A DNA stretch of 64,000 nt from Lachnospiraceae bacterium (GCA_017622845.1 JAGAQJ010000050.1:1-64000); one strand, 5' to 3'; shown: positions 44,440-53,560, counted from the first letter of the stretch. Numbers and translations: made by a program. Notes: a model not told the origin generated them from the sequence alone.

Positions 44440-45747
44440 TTATGATATCGCCTTAAATGCCTCCTCTAAGTCTTCAATAATATCATCAATATGCTCTGTT
44501 CCGATAGACAAGCGAATCGTGTTCGGCTTGATGCCCTGGTCAGCCTTCTCCTCATCGTTCAGCTCCGCATGCGTTGTGGAATACGGGTGAATGACAAGCG
44601 ATTTCACATCCGCCACATTTGCAAGCAGTGAAAACAGTTCCAGATTATCGATAAAATCTTTCGCCTTCTGCTCTCCGCCTTTGATTTCAAAAGTAAAGAT
44701 AGAGCCGCCGCCATTCGGGAAATATTTCTTATAAAGACGCTGCTGCTCCGGGTCTGTCGTTACTGCAGGGTGATTTACCTTTTCTACCAGCGGGTGCTTT
44801 GAGAGATAATCAACAACCTTGAGTGCGTTCTCCACATGGCGTTCCACTCTCAGCGAAAGCGTCTCAAGTCCCTGCAGGAATATAAATGCATGGAACGGTG
44901 AAAGCGTAGCTCCTGTATCTCTTAAAAGGATAGCGCGTATTCTGGTGATAAATGCTGCTGCTCCTGCCGCCTCGACAAAGCTGATGCCATGGTAGCTTGG
45001 ATTCGGCTCCGTAAACTGCGGAAACTTGCCGCTTGCCTTCCAGTCAAATCTGCCTGCATCGACAATCACGCCTCCGATGGTCGTGCCATGTCCTCCGATA
45101 AACTTTGTCGCAGAATGTACCACGATATCTGCGCCGTACTCAATCGGTCTTACCAGATAGGGCGTTGCAAAGGTGCTGTCCACCACCAAAGGAATGTTGT
45201 GTGCATGTGCAATCTTTGCTACAGCCTCAATATCAGAAACTTCTGAATTTGGATTGCCAAGCGTTTCAATATAAAGCGCTTTCGTGTTATCCTGAATTGC
45301 CTTCTCAAAATTGCTGACATCAAGCGGGTCTACGAAAGTCGCTGTCACACCGTAATCGACAAGCGTATGTGCAAGCAGGTTATATGTACCGCCGTAAATG
45401 TTCTTGGCTGCAACAATGTGACCGCCATTTTGTGCGAGATTCTGAATCGCGTAGGTAACTGCTGCCGCGCCTGATGCAACGGCGAGTGCCGCAACACCTC
45501 CCTCAAGCTTAGCGATACGCTGCTCAAAGATATCCTCTGTCGGATTGGTCAGTCTGCCGTAAATATTTCCTGCATCCTGCAATGCAAATCGTGCTGCCGC
45601 ATGTGCTGAATTTTTAAATACAAAGGACGAAGTCTGATAAATAGGGACCGCCCTTGCATCTGTCACCGGGTCCGGCGCTTCCTGTCCTACATGAAGCTGT
45701 AATGTCTCAAATTTTAATTCTCTATCTGCATAATTCTTTTTACTCAT
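44440..45747 (-). CDS. metY: O-acetylhomoserine sulfhydrylase
   Basis: 435-aa PLP enzyme of the Cys/Met metabolism family, forming homocysteine from O-acetylhomoserine and sulfide (some members accept O-acetylserine). The PLP lysine motif VHSATKFIGGHGT and the YGRLTNPTEDIFE region are typical, and length (about 430) fits MetY rather than MetB/MetC. AGGAGG precedes ATG 45747. Its leader carries a family B element and, further upstream, a short Cys-rich ORF. Confidence 0.93.
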   Translation of the reverse strand: MSKKNYADRELKFETLQLHVGQEAPDPVTDARAVPIYQTSSFVFKNSAHAAARFALQDAGNIYGRLTNPTEDIFEQRIAKLEGGVAALAVASGAAAVTYAIQNLAQNGGHIVAAKNIYGGTYNLLAHTLVDYGVTATFVDPLDVSNFEKAIQDNTKALYIETLGNPNSEVSDIEAVAKIAHAHNIPLVVDSTFATPYLVRPIEYGADIVVHSATKFIGGHGTTIGGVIVDAGRFDWKASGKFPQFTEPNPSYHGISFVEAAGAAAFITRIRAILLRDTGATLSPFHAFIFLQGLETLSLRVERHVENALKVVDYLSKHPLVEKVNHPAVTTDPEQQRLYKKYFPNGGGSIFTFEIKGGEQKAKDFIDNLELFSLLANVADVKSLVIHPYSTTHAELNDEEKADQGIKPNTIRLSIGTEHIDDIIEDLEEAFKAIS

Positions 45748-45777
45748 GCTGTATTCCTCCTGATATTTCATTTTATT

Positions 45778-45900
45778 GTAATGATTCAGTTATGTCATCA
45801 AGTCATGCAAAACCACTTCGTGGTGACTTGATGCCTAACGCAATTTTCGCATTCTCACGCACTCCGCAGCAAGTGCGTAGTGCTGTACTGAACAATTACA
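45778..45900 (-). repeat. Family B structured 5'-UTR element, copy B2
   Basis: Minus-strand copy nearly identical to B1 over 100 nt, ending 31 nt before the metY start, so again in sense orientation in a 5' UTR. Outer ends GTAATTGTTCAGT and ACTGAATCATTAC, hairpin 1 with GCACTTGCTGC, hairpin 2 with loop CCACGAAGTGGTTTTGCA. Confidence 0.8.
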
Positions 45901-45997
45901 TTTTATTTTCGTATTTGTACTATATTTTTGTATTATATATTCATTTTTTCATATTTCGTTGTTGATTTCTTCTGCGTTTGAACAAAGCTCCTTTTCT

Positions 45998-46036
45998 TTA
46001 ACAACAACACATTCGCCAGGACATTGATTGAAACAT
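45998..46036 (-). CDS. Cysteine-rich leader peptide (12 aa) upstream of metY
   Basis: Tiny ORF MFQSMSWRMCCC followed by UAA. AAAGGAG lies 7 nt upstream of the ATG, an excellent ribosome site. It is the first ORF after a consensus promoter (46122-46150) and 250 nt before metY. The three Cys codons (TGTTGTTGT) can pair with CAACAAC 35 nt downstream, so stalling at Cys codons during cysteine shortage would change RNA folding. Matches the logic of amino-acid attenuation leaders; not known to me in this gene context. Confidence 0.75.
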   Translation of the reverse strand: MFQSMSWRMCCC

Positions 46037-46121
46037 ATCAGGTCTCCTTTCCAATCCCATTAACTATTTTCATACTTTATTACTATTTCCTGTGGGATTA
46101 GTATGATTTAAACATGTTCGT

Positions 46122-46150
46122 ATCATACACCTATTTTCCTACTATGTCAA
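46122..46150 (-). promoter_or_regulatory. Promoter of metY leader transcript
   Basis: Minus strand TTGACA, 17 nt, TATGAT, nearly consensus. The following RNA contains CTAATCCCA that can pair with TGGGATTGG just before the leader-peptide ribosome site. Confidence 0.8.
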
Positions 46151-46202
46151 TAGGCTTTGTTAATTTTTTCAAAAAAGGGGAACCGGACGAAAACGACAAT
46201 TA

Positions 46203-46556
46203 CTATATAACTCCATATGTTTCAAGTGTTTCCGATGTATTAAACATTTTTACAGATGTGTCAATCATTTCCTGAATATAGTCACCGCTGCCCATTGTTG
46301 CAAAGAAAAGAATATCTTCTCTCTTAAAATTGTTTTTTTGAAATATTTCATCCGGAATTTGTTTAATACTTTTTTCCAATACAGCAAGTAAGGTTTGCGC
46401 AAACTCCCACTTTTCTTCTGACGGATTGCATAAATCAATATCTTCACAAGCTTCAACCACATCTACAAGAGGTTGGTAAAGAAAATCCGGTTGAAGTCCA
46501 TTTTCCCAATCGTAATACCCATCTATGTCTTTGCTGTAATCCCATGACAATTCCAT
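46203..46556 (-). CDS. Small acidic protein, possible immunity protein
   Basis: 117 aa, strongly acidic, ending FFATMGSGDYIQEMIDTSVK..ETYGVI. AT-rich, unlike the flanks. Starts 7 nt after the zinc-ribbon gene, so co-transcribed. No family firmly recognised; the C-terminus loosely recalls DUF4303-type proteins, which often occur as orphan immunity genes. No toxin gene is nearby. Confidence 0.55.
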   Translation of the reverse strand: MELSWDYSKDIDGYYDWENGLQPDFLYQPLVDVVEACEDIDLCNPSEEKWEFAQTLLAVLEKSIKQIPDEIFQKNNFKREDILFFATMGSGDYIQEMIDTSVKMFNTSETLETYGVI

Positions 46557-46563
46557 TTGTTGG

Positions 46564-47181
46564 TTACGCCTTTATTTGCAGCTTTATAAGCAGTTTTACA
46601 ATCTTATCTCTATTCTTTGCCGTTTTCATAAAAGTTGGAAGTATATCAGATTGAGAATGCATTGTCTTGTATACTTTATAAAAATCTGGTTGAACTGTAC
46701 GTATATCTGCGGATAAAAAATTAATCAAATACTGTAAATGTTCTCTGTTTAAAGCCCATATTGTTTTTCCTCTAAAACGCGCTTGAAAATAAAGTGCATA
46801 CTGAAAATATGGATCTTCTGCATGGCGTATATCATTATATACTATATGCTGCTGATTTCGATTATCAAAAACATCTCCAATAACAACTTCTTCACAATAA
46901 GGACATTTGACTTTAATTTTTGAACCATGAATTTTATTTTCAGGCATTGACAGCCGAAAATATTTTCCGGTTGATGTGCATTGAGCAGTTACTTCAAAAG
47001 CATAGTTTGCGCATGGCATTATTTCCTTTTTAGCGTAACATGCCTCACATTGAAAAATTGCGACATTATGCTCTTTATCAAAGTGAACAATTCCTGCTTT
47101 TCCACACTTTGGACAGACAACCACCATGTCTGTCCATAATGAAAAGGTATCGTATTTCACATCATCAAATCTCTTTACCAT
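46564..47181 (-). CDS. Zinc-ribbon protein, unknown function
   Basis: 205 aa. An N-terminal CPKCGKAG..CEACYAKK ribbon (residues about 23-52) and a second CPYCEE motif (about 93-98) precede a helical C-terminal half with FRGKTIWALNREHLQYLINFLSADIR (part), a segment seen in clostridial toxin-immunity islands. Likely binds zinc. Role unknown. AAGGAG precedes the ATG. Confidence 0.65.
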   Translation of the reverse strand: MVKRFDDVKYDTFSLWTDMVVVCPKCGKAGIVHFDKEHNVAIFQCEACYAKKEIMPCANYAFEVTAQCTSTGKYFRLSMPENKIHGSKIKVKCPYCEEVVIGDVFDNRNQQHIVYNDIRHAEDPYFQYALYFQARFRGKTIWALNREHLQYLINFLSADIRTVQPDFYKVYKTMHSQSDILPTFMKTAKNRDKIVKLLIKLQIKA

Positions 47182-47239
47182 ACAAACTCCTTAAAAAGCA
47201 CTTCCTGATTTATCAATTTTATTTTCTATTGAAAAACGA

Positions 47240-47515
47240 TTATAAGTATTTACGCATATCTTTGGAAACAGCTTCAAAAGTATCAAATAACTCCCATTCG
47301 CCTTCACAATACTTATAATACCAGTAATCTTCCGAATCTGCTTCGGCTTGTTCTTCTAAATTGTGTATTGTATTTGCCATAACACCAATCGAATCCATTG
47401 CTCTCGTACAATCTAAAGAAAAGATATAAAGGTCTTCATTTTCTGCTATCAATTTATTAAAAGTAATTATCATTTGCTGAACAATATCGTTTTCAAATTT
47501 TTTATAATCAAACAT
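47240..47515 (-). CDS. Short DUF4303-like protein, possibly truncated
   Basis: 91 aa: MFDYKKFENDIVQQMIITF.. with SLDCTRAMDSIGVMANT and YYKYCEGEWELFDTF, resembling the N-terminal half of DUF4303 family proteins (usually longer than 150 aa). It ends early at DMRKYL, so it may be a truncated or split version. AT-rich. Function unknown. Confidence 0.55.
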   Translation of the reverse strand: MFDYKKFENDIVQQMIITFNKLIAENEDLYIFSLDCTRAMDSIGVMANTIHNLEEQAEADSEDYWYYKYCEGEWELFDTFEAVSKDMRKYL

Positions 47516-47661
47516 TTAAACTATCCTTCACCTGTTCCTTTGTTAAAGTAATCATTTTGCAAGCACCTCATACGTCTCCATGTTCTGCCGAAGCAAACGC
47601 TTGGAAATAGTCCATGATATCCTATCATAGACATATTACTATCTGCCTTTCTTACTTAAAT

Positions 47662-48084
47662 TTACCGCTCTGTCTGCTCAGTCATAATTCCCCAACGAAT
47701 TCCAAATTTATCTACAAAAACTACCCGACAGGAACTATAAGGGGTAGCTTCCATTTGATATATTGTTTTGCTTCCTTCTTTCATAATTTCATATGCCCGT
47801 TGAACTTCCTCTTTCGTATCAAACATAACGGTGAGAAAATTTGAATAACACGTTTGAAATTCAATATCCACATGGTCACTCATAATAATTCTATGATTGT
47901 CCAATACAAGTTCCGAATGATATATATACTCTTTTTGATTTTCTTTAAGCAATGAATTATATTCAGGGTCATTTGCCTCTCCATATGTAATGAGACAACT
48001 GATTTTTCCATTAAATGCCTTCTCATACATATGAATCGCTTCCCGGCAATTTCCTCCAAAATTTAGCGTAGGTACAATCTGCAT
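47662..48084 (-). CDS. VOC family protein (PhnB-like)
   Basis: 140-aa vicinal-oxygen-chelate protein (PhnB/glyoxalase-like, pair of beta-alpha-beta-beta-beta units). Typical words are TLNFGGNCREAIHMYEKAF, MSDH and DKFGIRWGI. Reaction unknown. AAGGAG upstream. Its AT-rich composition and isolation match the neighbouring island. Confidence 0.85.
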   Translation of the reverse strand: MQIVPTLNFGGNCREAIHMYEKAFNGKISCLITYGEANDPEYNSLLKENQKEYIYHSELVLDNHRIIMSDHVDIEFQTCYSNFLTVMFDTKEEVQRAYEIMKEGSKTIYQMEATPYSSCRVVFVDKFGIRWGIMTEQTER

Positions 48085-48205
48085 TTTTGCACTCCTTTTC
48101 CATAACTACCAATCTGCCACTCTTGCTTTTTAGCTAAGTATATCATTTATTTCTCCGATTTTCTATCTGTTTTAGCATCTTATTTTTATGAAATATTGAG
48201 TCGAA

Positions 48206-48243
48206 AAAAACTGCCCTTTATGCCGAAACATAAAGAGCAGTTT
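48206..48243 (-). terminator. Terminator of the sucrose operon
   Basis: Minus strand AAACTGCTCTTTATG/CATAAAGGGCAGTTT hairpin followed by a U-tract, about 145 nt past the fructokinase stop. The spacer in between holds family A mini copy A5. Confidence 0.85.
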
Positions 48244-48299
48244 ATTGATTTTAATATTATTGCAATCGCATTTCCGACAGTGTATTACTTATTGACAAT

Positions 48300-48370
48300 C
48301 GCAGCCTGTCCCGGCATAGGACTGCCGACCTTCGTCCGGATTAAAATAATCCATACGGCTGAACTGTTAC
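48300..48370 (+). repeat. Family A mini-element, copy A5
   Basis: Resembles the left end of A1 (GCAGCCTGT..GGACTGCCGACCTTC) joined to AATCCATACGGCTGAACTGTTAC. The last ten bases match the terminal repeat of A6 at 56.0 kb, and both are followed by AAAAAA. Confidence 0.65.
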
Positions 48371-48386
48371 AAAAAAGGCAGACTGC

Positions 48387-49355
48387 CTATCGGGCGGTTC
48401 TTCTCATGACGCTCTCAATCTCCTCCAACGACGGCATCACGCGCAGTGCACCTTTTCTCGTTGTAATAATTGAGGCGGCAGCGTTTGCAAAAGTAAGCAT
48501 CTCTTCCAGACGCTGTCTGTCAAGGTCTGCAATACCATATTTCAAGACATGGTGCAGACAGCACGCTCCAAAGGTATCTCCGGCTCCTGTTGTCTCAATC
48601 GTATTTTCCTGCAGAAAAGGAGCGGCTTCTACACACAAATCACGATAATATGCGCGGCTTCCGTTTTTACCCATGGAGAGCATAATTAAGGAAATGTCGT
48701 ATTCCTGACGAAGCTTTTTTATTGCGGTGTCAAAATCTTCCTCTCCAGTGAACCACTGTATCTCATTGTCCGAAATTTTCAGTATGTCACATTGTGAAAG
48801 TCCGTATGAAATCTGCCTGCGAGCGTCCTCTAATGATTTCCACAGGGGCGGTCTCAGGTTCGGGTCAAAGGAAATCAGAGCGCCGCTTTGCTTTGCAAGC
48901 TCAATCGCCTTTTTTGTCGCTTGACAAACACGTTCATGTGTCATGGACAGCGAGCCAAAGTGGAATATCCTGGCATTGTTTATCAGTTCAGGGTTCAGCT
49001 CTTCTGCGGACAGCATCATGTCTGCTCCCGGATTCCGATAGAAGGAAAAGTCCCTGTCGCCATCATCGGATGTCTGGACAAATGCAAGTGTAGTCGGTAT
49101 TTCCGAATCCATAACCAGATTTGCAGTCCCGATGCCTGCTTCCTCCAAGGTATCTTTCAAACGGCTGCCGAAAATATCTTCTCCTACCTTGCCGATAAAA
49201 GCAGTGCTTCTGCCAAGTCTGCTAAGCATTGCCAGTACATTACAAGGCGCCCCTCCCGGATTTGCCTCATATAACACATTGCCTTGTGCGCTCAGGCCAT
49301 TTTGCGTAAAATCAATTAATAGTTCGCCCAACGCCACAACATCCAACTTTTTCAT
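48387..49355 (-). CDS. scrK: Fructokinase (PfkB family)
   Basis: 322-aa PfkB-type sugar kinase phosphorylating fructose to fructose 6-phosphate. N-terminal VALGELLIDFT, GGAPCNVLAMLSRLG and the C-terminal anion hole ETTGAGDTFGACCLH with catalytic Asp are intact. Last gene of the sucrose operon, separated from the GH32 gene by a long hairpin. Processes the fructose half released by GH32. Confidence 0.93.
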   Translation of the reverse strand: MKKLDVVALGELLIDFTQNGLSAQGNVLYEANPGGAPCNVLAMLSRLGRSTAFIGKVGEDIFGSRLKDTLEEAGIGTANLVMDSEIPTTLAFVQTSDDGDRDFSFYRNPGADMMLSAEELNPELINNARIFHFGSLSMTHERVCQATKKAIELAKQSGALISFDPNLRPPLWKSLEDARRQISYGLSQCDILKISDNEIQWFTGEEDFDTAIKKLRQEYDISLIMLSMGKNGSRAYYRDLCVEAAPFLQENTIETTGAGDTFGACCLHHVLKYGIADLDRQRLEEMLTFANAAASIITTRKGALRVMPSLEEIESVMRRTAR

Positions 49356-49380
49356 TCCGATACCTTCCTTTATGATATGA

Positions 49381-49426
49381 TGTATGGGTCAAAAGGTATT
49401 TTGACCCATACATGACCTTTTGACCC
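49381..49426 (-). promoter_or_regulatory. Intercistronic competing hairpins between GH32 and fructokinase
   Basis: TGTATGGGTCAAAA/TTTTGACCCATACA is a perfect 14-bp stem with loop GGTA. The same GGGTCAAAAGGT segment (49386-49397) is also an exact inverted copy of ACCTTTTGACCC (49415-49426). The two folds exclude each other. No U-tract. Confidence 0.7.
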
Positions 49427-49449
49427 TGATATTATGATATGAATTTAAT

Positions 49450-50934
49450 TTACTCAGGCATTTTTATCTCATATTTCGTTATGGAAAATACTGCATTGCT
49501 GTCACATGAAAAGTATATATTTTCCGCAGATAATGGTGTGTAGACCAATGATGTCATAGCCTGCTCGCCATCATTTACAAACAGTTCAATACAATATTTG
49601 TCAAGCAGTACACGCAGTCTGAGTCCATGATCCGTTTCACGCACATACATGCTGCGGCTTGTGATGACATCCTTTCTAAGTCCTGAATATGTCCTGTCCG
49701 TTGTTATGATTTTCTTTTTCCTGTCATAGCTAAGTCTGGTGCAGTTCTTCTCATCTGCTGCCAGCTCAATATGAAACTCCTCAAAATCTCCGCTTTCGAT
49801 ATCTATTGTCATGTCCAGGCATCTGCCTTTTATCCCGTCAAGCGAAATCCTGTTTTGATTCTCTGATAGTTTAATCTGCCGGTAACTTATCCTGTTATTA
49901 TGATAGTTTTCCAACTCACGGACAGGTACTTGCACAAGTTTCCCGTCTTTTACAGAAAGTTCCCTTGGAATGGTCATCATACCTGACCATTCCGACTCTT
50001 CAGGTGTGATATAGTTGTCCCAGTTTTGCAGCCAGCCAATCATGATGCGTCTGCCATCTGCCGCCTGTATGGTCTGCGGTGCATAAAAATCCATGCCATA
50101 ATCAACCTGACAGCCATTCCCTCTTGTAAATTCAAACGATTCTCTGTCATAGTTTCCAATAAAATACACCGTACCGTTTCCACTGTGGAATTCAAGCCCC
50201 TGCGCCTGCATGAACTGCGGCGATACCAGCAGCACATGATGTCCATCCAGTTCAAAGAAATCCGGACATTCCCACATTTTTCCATATTCACCTTTGCAGT
50301 AATCAAGCATTTTTTCAAATTTCCAATCATATGCATCTTTTGAAGAAAATAATGCTATCTGGCCGTTTCCGTCTGTATCCTTGCTGCCGATTACTGCGTA
50401 AAAGCTATCCTGTTCTTTCCAAATTTTAGGGTCCCTGAAATCCGCTGCCGAACTGCCTTTGGGTAACTTCTCTGCGGTGATTACAGGATTGTTCTCATAC
50501 TTGACATAGCTGATACCATCTCCCACCGCAATACTTTGTGTCTGCAGAACCTCTACTCTGCCGTCACTGCTTTGTTTTTCTGATACACCTGTGTACATCA
50601 AAATGTGTTTTCCTTCATGCTCCACAGCCGAACCTGAGAAGCAGCCCTGCCCGTCATATGCTGTGTCAGGGGCAAGCGCACACGGAAGCTGTTCCCAGAC
50701 CACAAAGTCTTTTGTCTTACAATGCCCCCAATGCATCGGTCCCCATTGCGTGCTGTAAGGGTGATACTGATAGAAGAGATGGTATTCTCCCTTATAGTAC
50801 GAAAAACCATTCGGGTCGTTTATCCATCCGACCGGAGGGGTCACATGAAATAACGGCTTTGCTTCCTTGGGAGCACAATGTTCAGTCTCATATGCGATTG
50901 CCCGGCTTAATTGTTCTGTCCTTGTCTCCTGCAT
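49450..50934 (-). CDS. scrB: GH32 beta-fructosidase / sucrose(-6-phosphate) hydrolase
   Basis: 494-aa glycoside hydrolase family 32. The three catalytic motifs are present: WINDPNG (nucleophile Asp), FRDPK (stabiliser) and ECPD (acid/base Glu), plus a C-terminal beta-sandwich. No signal peptide, so it is cytoplasmic. Because import is by an ABC system rather than a PTS, the substrate is probably free sucrose or a short fructan rather than sucrose 6-phosphate. Start at 50934 with GTGAGG upstream. Confidence 0.9.
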   Translation of the reverse strand: MQETRTEQLSRAIAYETEHCAPKEAKPLFHVTPPVGWINDPNGFSYYKGEYHLFYQYHPYSTQWGPMHWGHCKTKDFVVWEQLPCALAPDTAYDGQGCFSGSAVEHEGKHILMYTGVSEKQSSDGRVEVLQTQSIAVGDGISYVKYENNPVITAEKLPKGSSAADFRDPKIWKEQDSFYAVIGSKDTDGNGQIALFSSKDAYDWKFEKMLDYCKGEYGKMWECPDFFELDGHHVLLVSPQFMQAQGLEFHSGNGTVYFIGNYDRESFEFTRGNGCQVDYGMDFYAPQTIQAADGRRIMIGWLQNWDNYITPEESEWSGMMTIPRELSVKDGKLVQVPVRELENYHNNRISYRQIKLSENQNRISLDGIKGRCLDMTIDIESGDFEEFHIELAADEKNCTRLSYDRKKKIITTDRTYSGLRKDVITSRSMYVRETDHGLRLRVLLDKYCIELFVNDGEQAMTSLVYTPLSAENIYFSCDSNAVFSITKYEIKMPE

Positions 50935-50955
50935 TTTATTCCTCACTCTTTTATG

Positions 50956-52623
50956 CTATTCATTTCCGTCTGCAAAATATTCATCCAGATATCTCTGCTT
51001 GATCTCAAGATATTTCTGCAATCCATACTCATCGAGCTTAGTAAGATAAGCATCCCAGCCTTCCTCAATACCGCCGTTCATAATCCAGTCTGCTCTCATC
51101 TGCTCTGTGTATTGCTTCAGGTCTGTTTCATATTGATTGATAAGGTCTGTGTCCTCCTGACTCATAAATACATTCGGATATACATACTCATTGTTCATAT
51201 CCTGTACATAGATATCCTTAATCCAGTCTAATCGATACTGCGCATCATCCGGACATGTAACGTACTCATTATAATAATCATTCAAAACTGCAAGCGGTCC
51301 GTTTACAGACTGATTCTGACGCACTTCGACAGGCGACTCACTTCCCAAATCCATATGCTTGAGCATTTCTGTACCATTTTCATTCTGTGACAGCTCAAAT
51401 ATATTGAATTTTCCTTCTTCTCCATATGTTCCCCAGTTATTCTGCGGAGATTGTAATGGTGCATACATCTGGTCAATCCACTTTGCTGCCAATGCTGTAT
51501 CTTTACAGTTGCTTGTCAGCACGCATCGTCCCCTGTCAAATCCACTTGTAGCAGAACCGCTTTGTCTGCAGACATTTTTCATGCCGTCGGGACCGGAAAG
51601 TGCAGGCAGAGGAACATAATCCTCCAGATTCGATCCGATATTAGCAGCGTCCCATGTAAAGAATAAACCATAACGGTCTGCCTTTCCCTTTGCTACATAG
51701 GTACTCCAGTCCTGTGTAAATCCCTCCGGGTCCATCAGCCCTGCCTCATATAACTCATGAAGCCACTCAATTGCCTCCTTATAGCCTTCCTGTGTTGCTG
51801 TCCAAATAACCTCCTTGTCGTTGGTAACTGCAATATGGTCAGGAACATCTCCGTAGCCCTCGCCAAATGCACCCATCAATTCGTGTAAATCCTCATTCCC
51901 TCCATTTATAATAAAGGACATGGGTATCGTGTCGCCATTTCCTGCCGGATCCTTTTCCTTAAAAGCCTTTAATACTTCTGTCAGCTCATCTGTTGTTTCA
52001 GGTATATCAAGGTTCAGTTCATCAAGCCATTTTTTGTTGATAAACGGCATACCTCCGATTGACTGGATTGCCTCTTTTCCTTCGCCAAGCTGCTCAATCC
52101 ATGGAAATGCATAAATATGTCCATCCGGTGCAGTACACATCGTTCTGTACTCAGGATATTTCTCAAACACTGCCTGTAAATTCGGCATATAATTGTCAAT
52201 CAAATCCTCAAGGGGAATGATAACACCCTGTTTTGCATAACGGAGCAAATCATAATTACTCATGCCCGCATTAAATAGACCATCAGGAAGACTCTTTGCC
52301 TGTGATAAGGCAAGATTCTTCTTATCATTGAACTGATCCTCCACAAAGCAAGTCCAGTTAATATGCACATTGGTAGCATCCTCTAAGCGCTGAAAAATGA
52401 CTCGTTCATTCGGATTTTGCGTTGAGTTGGCAGGTGCGCTTGTGATAAAGGAAAGCTCTGCTGTTTCCTCAAGCGGAAATGTAATCTCCCTTACCTGACC
52501 GCTTTCATCAAGCCCTGACGTATTTGCCGCTTTGTTTGAGCCTCCGCCGCATGCAGTAAGCGAAAAAATCGTTGATGCTGCAAGTGTTAAAGATAATGCC
52601 TTTCTTAAAAATGTTGTTCTCAT
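50956..52623 (-). CDS. Sugar-binding lipoprotein (LplA type)
   Basis: 555-aa family-1 extracellular solute-binding protein of the CUT1/LplA type, longer than classical sugar binders. Signal and lipobox SLTACGGG at about residue 25. Followed by 20 nt and the GH32 gene. Likely binds sucrose or a fructo-oligosaccharide, judged by the operon. AAGAAGGGAG lies upstream of the ATG. Confidence 0.9.
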   Translation of the reverse strand: MRTTFLRKALSLTLAASTIFSLTACGGGSNKAANTSGLDESGQVREITFPLEETAELSFITSAPANSTQNPNERVIFQRLEDATNVHINWTCFVEDQFNDKKNLALSQAKSLPDGLFNAGMSNYDLLRYAKQGVIIPLEDLIDNYMPNLQAVFEKYPEYRTMCTAPDGHIYAFPWIEQLGEGKEAIQSIGGMPFINKKWLDELNLDIPETTDELTEVLKAFKEKDPAGNGDTIPMSFIINGGNEDLHELMGAFGEGYGDVPDHIAVTNDKEVIWTATQEGYKEAIEWLHELYEAGLMDPEGFTQDWSTYVAKGKADRYGLFFTWDAANIGSNLEDYVPLPALSGPDGMKNVCRQSGSATSGFDRGRCVLTSNCKDTALAAKWIDQMYAPLQSPQNNWGTYGEEGKFNIFELSQNENGTEMLKHMDLGSESPVEVRQNQSVNGPLAVLNDYYNEYVTCPDDAQYRLDWIKDIYVQDMNNEYVYPNVFMSQEDTDLINQYETDLKQYTEQMRADWIMNGGIEEGWDAYLTKLDEYGLQKYLEIKQRYLDEYFADGNE

Positions 52624-52653
52624 ATGTTATTTCTCCCTTCTTTAAATAAATAC

Positions 52654-53550
52654 TTAGCCTTTTACGGAACCAACCATAATTCCCTTGTCAAAATACTTCT
52701 GGAAAAATGGATACATCATCAATAATGGAATAGATGATACAACAATTGTTGAATACTTTAGCAGTTCTGCAAGCTTAGCCATCTCAGCCCGGCTCTGAAT
52801 ATCTGCAATCATACCTGCCTCCGGCGTATTTTGTATCAGTATCGAGCGAAGTACAAGCTGTAACGGCTGCTTATCCGCATCATTGAGGTAAATCATCGCA
52901 TCGAAATAGCCGTTCCACATTGCTACAAACTGATACAATGCAAGCACCGCAAATATCGGTTTGCAGACAGGCATTAGTATCTTAAAGAAATGTACCACCT
53001 CCGATGCACCATCCATTGCAGAAGCCTCCCTCAGCTCTGAGGGAACAGACTGATAATAGGTTCTTGCCAGAATCATATTCCAGACATTAAATGCATTTGG
53101 AAGGATAATGGCCCAAATCGTATCGAGCATATTCAAATTATTGATTACAAGGTATGTAGGAATCAGTCCTCCGTTAAAAAACATCGTGATCAAAAACAAG
53201 ATATTGAAAAATCCTTTTCCGACCAAATCCTTTTTTGACATGGGGTATGCTGCCAGAATCGTAACCAGCACTGAAACAAAAGTAAAGCTTACCGAATAGA
53301 TAATCGCATTCAGGAATCCCCTCCAGATCATATTGTTGGAAAGAACTCTCTGGTACCCCATCAACGTCCAGCTGCTAAAGTCGAAGCTCACCCCTTCGTT
53401 GCTCAATGTCGTAGGGTCCATAAAGGATGCTACGACCACATAGATAAGCGGTACAATAATCAGCATTACAAATATTGCAAGAAGCAGATATCCCATCGAT
53501 AACAGCATCTTATCCGAAAACGACATTCTGCTGAATTTTGTCTTTTTCAT
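52654..53550 (-). CDS. Sugar ABC transporter permease (LplC type)
   Basis: 298-aa CUT1 permease with six helices and the EAA coupling loop LREASAMDGASEVVHFFKI. The ending FQKYFDKGIMVGSVKG is characteristic of LplC-like proteins. Start at 53550 with AGGAGGTGC. It pairs with the permease upstream. No ATPase gene is in the operon, so a shared MsmK-type ATPase encoded elsewhere is expected. Confidence 0.92.
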   Translation of the reverse strand: MKKTKFSRMSFSDKMLLSMGYLLLAIFVMLIIVPLIYVVVASFMDPTTLSNEGVSFDFSSWTLMGYQRVLSNNMIWRGFLNAIIYSVSFTFVSVLVTILAAYPMSKKDLVGKGFFNILFLITMFFNGGLIPTYLVINNLNMLDTIWAIILPNAFNVWNMILARTYYQSVPSELREASAMDGASEVVHFFKILMPVCKPIFAVLALYQFVAMWNGYFDAMIYLNDADKQPLQLVLRSILIQNTPEAGMIADIQSRAEMAKLAELLKYSTIVVSSIPLLMMYPFFQKYFDKGIMVGSVKG

Positions 53551-53560
53551 TGCGCACCTC

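Noticed and set aside
45748..46202. SAM riboswitch or T-box in the metY leader
   Set aside because: No SAM-I core (AGAGGTGGAGGGAC-like) and no T-box sequence (TGGNACCGCG) seen; the leader peptide explains regulation better.
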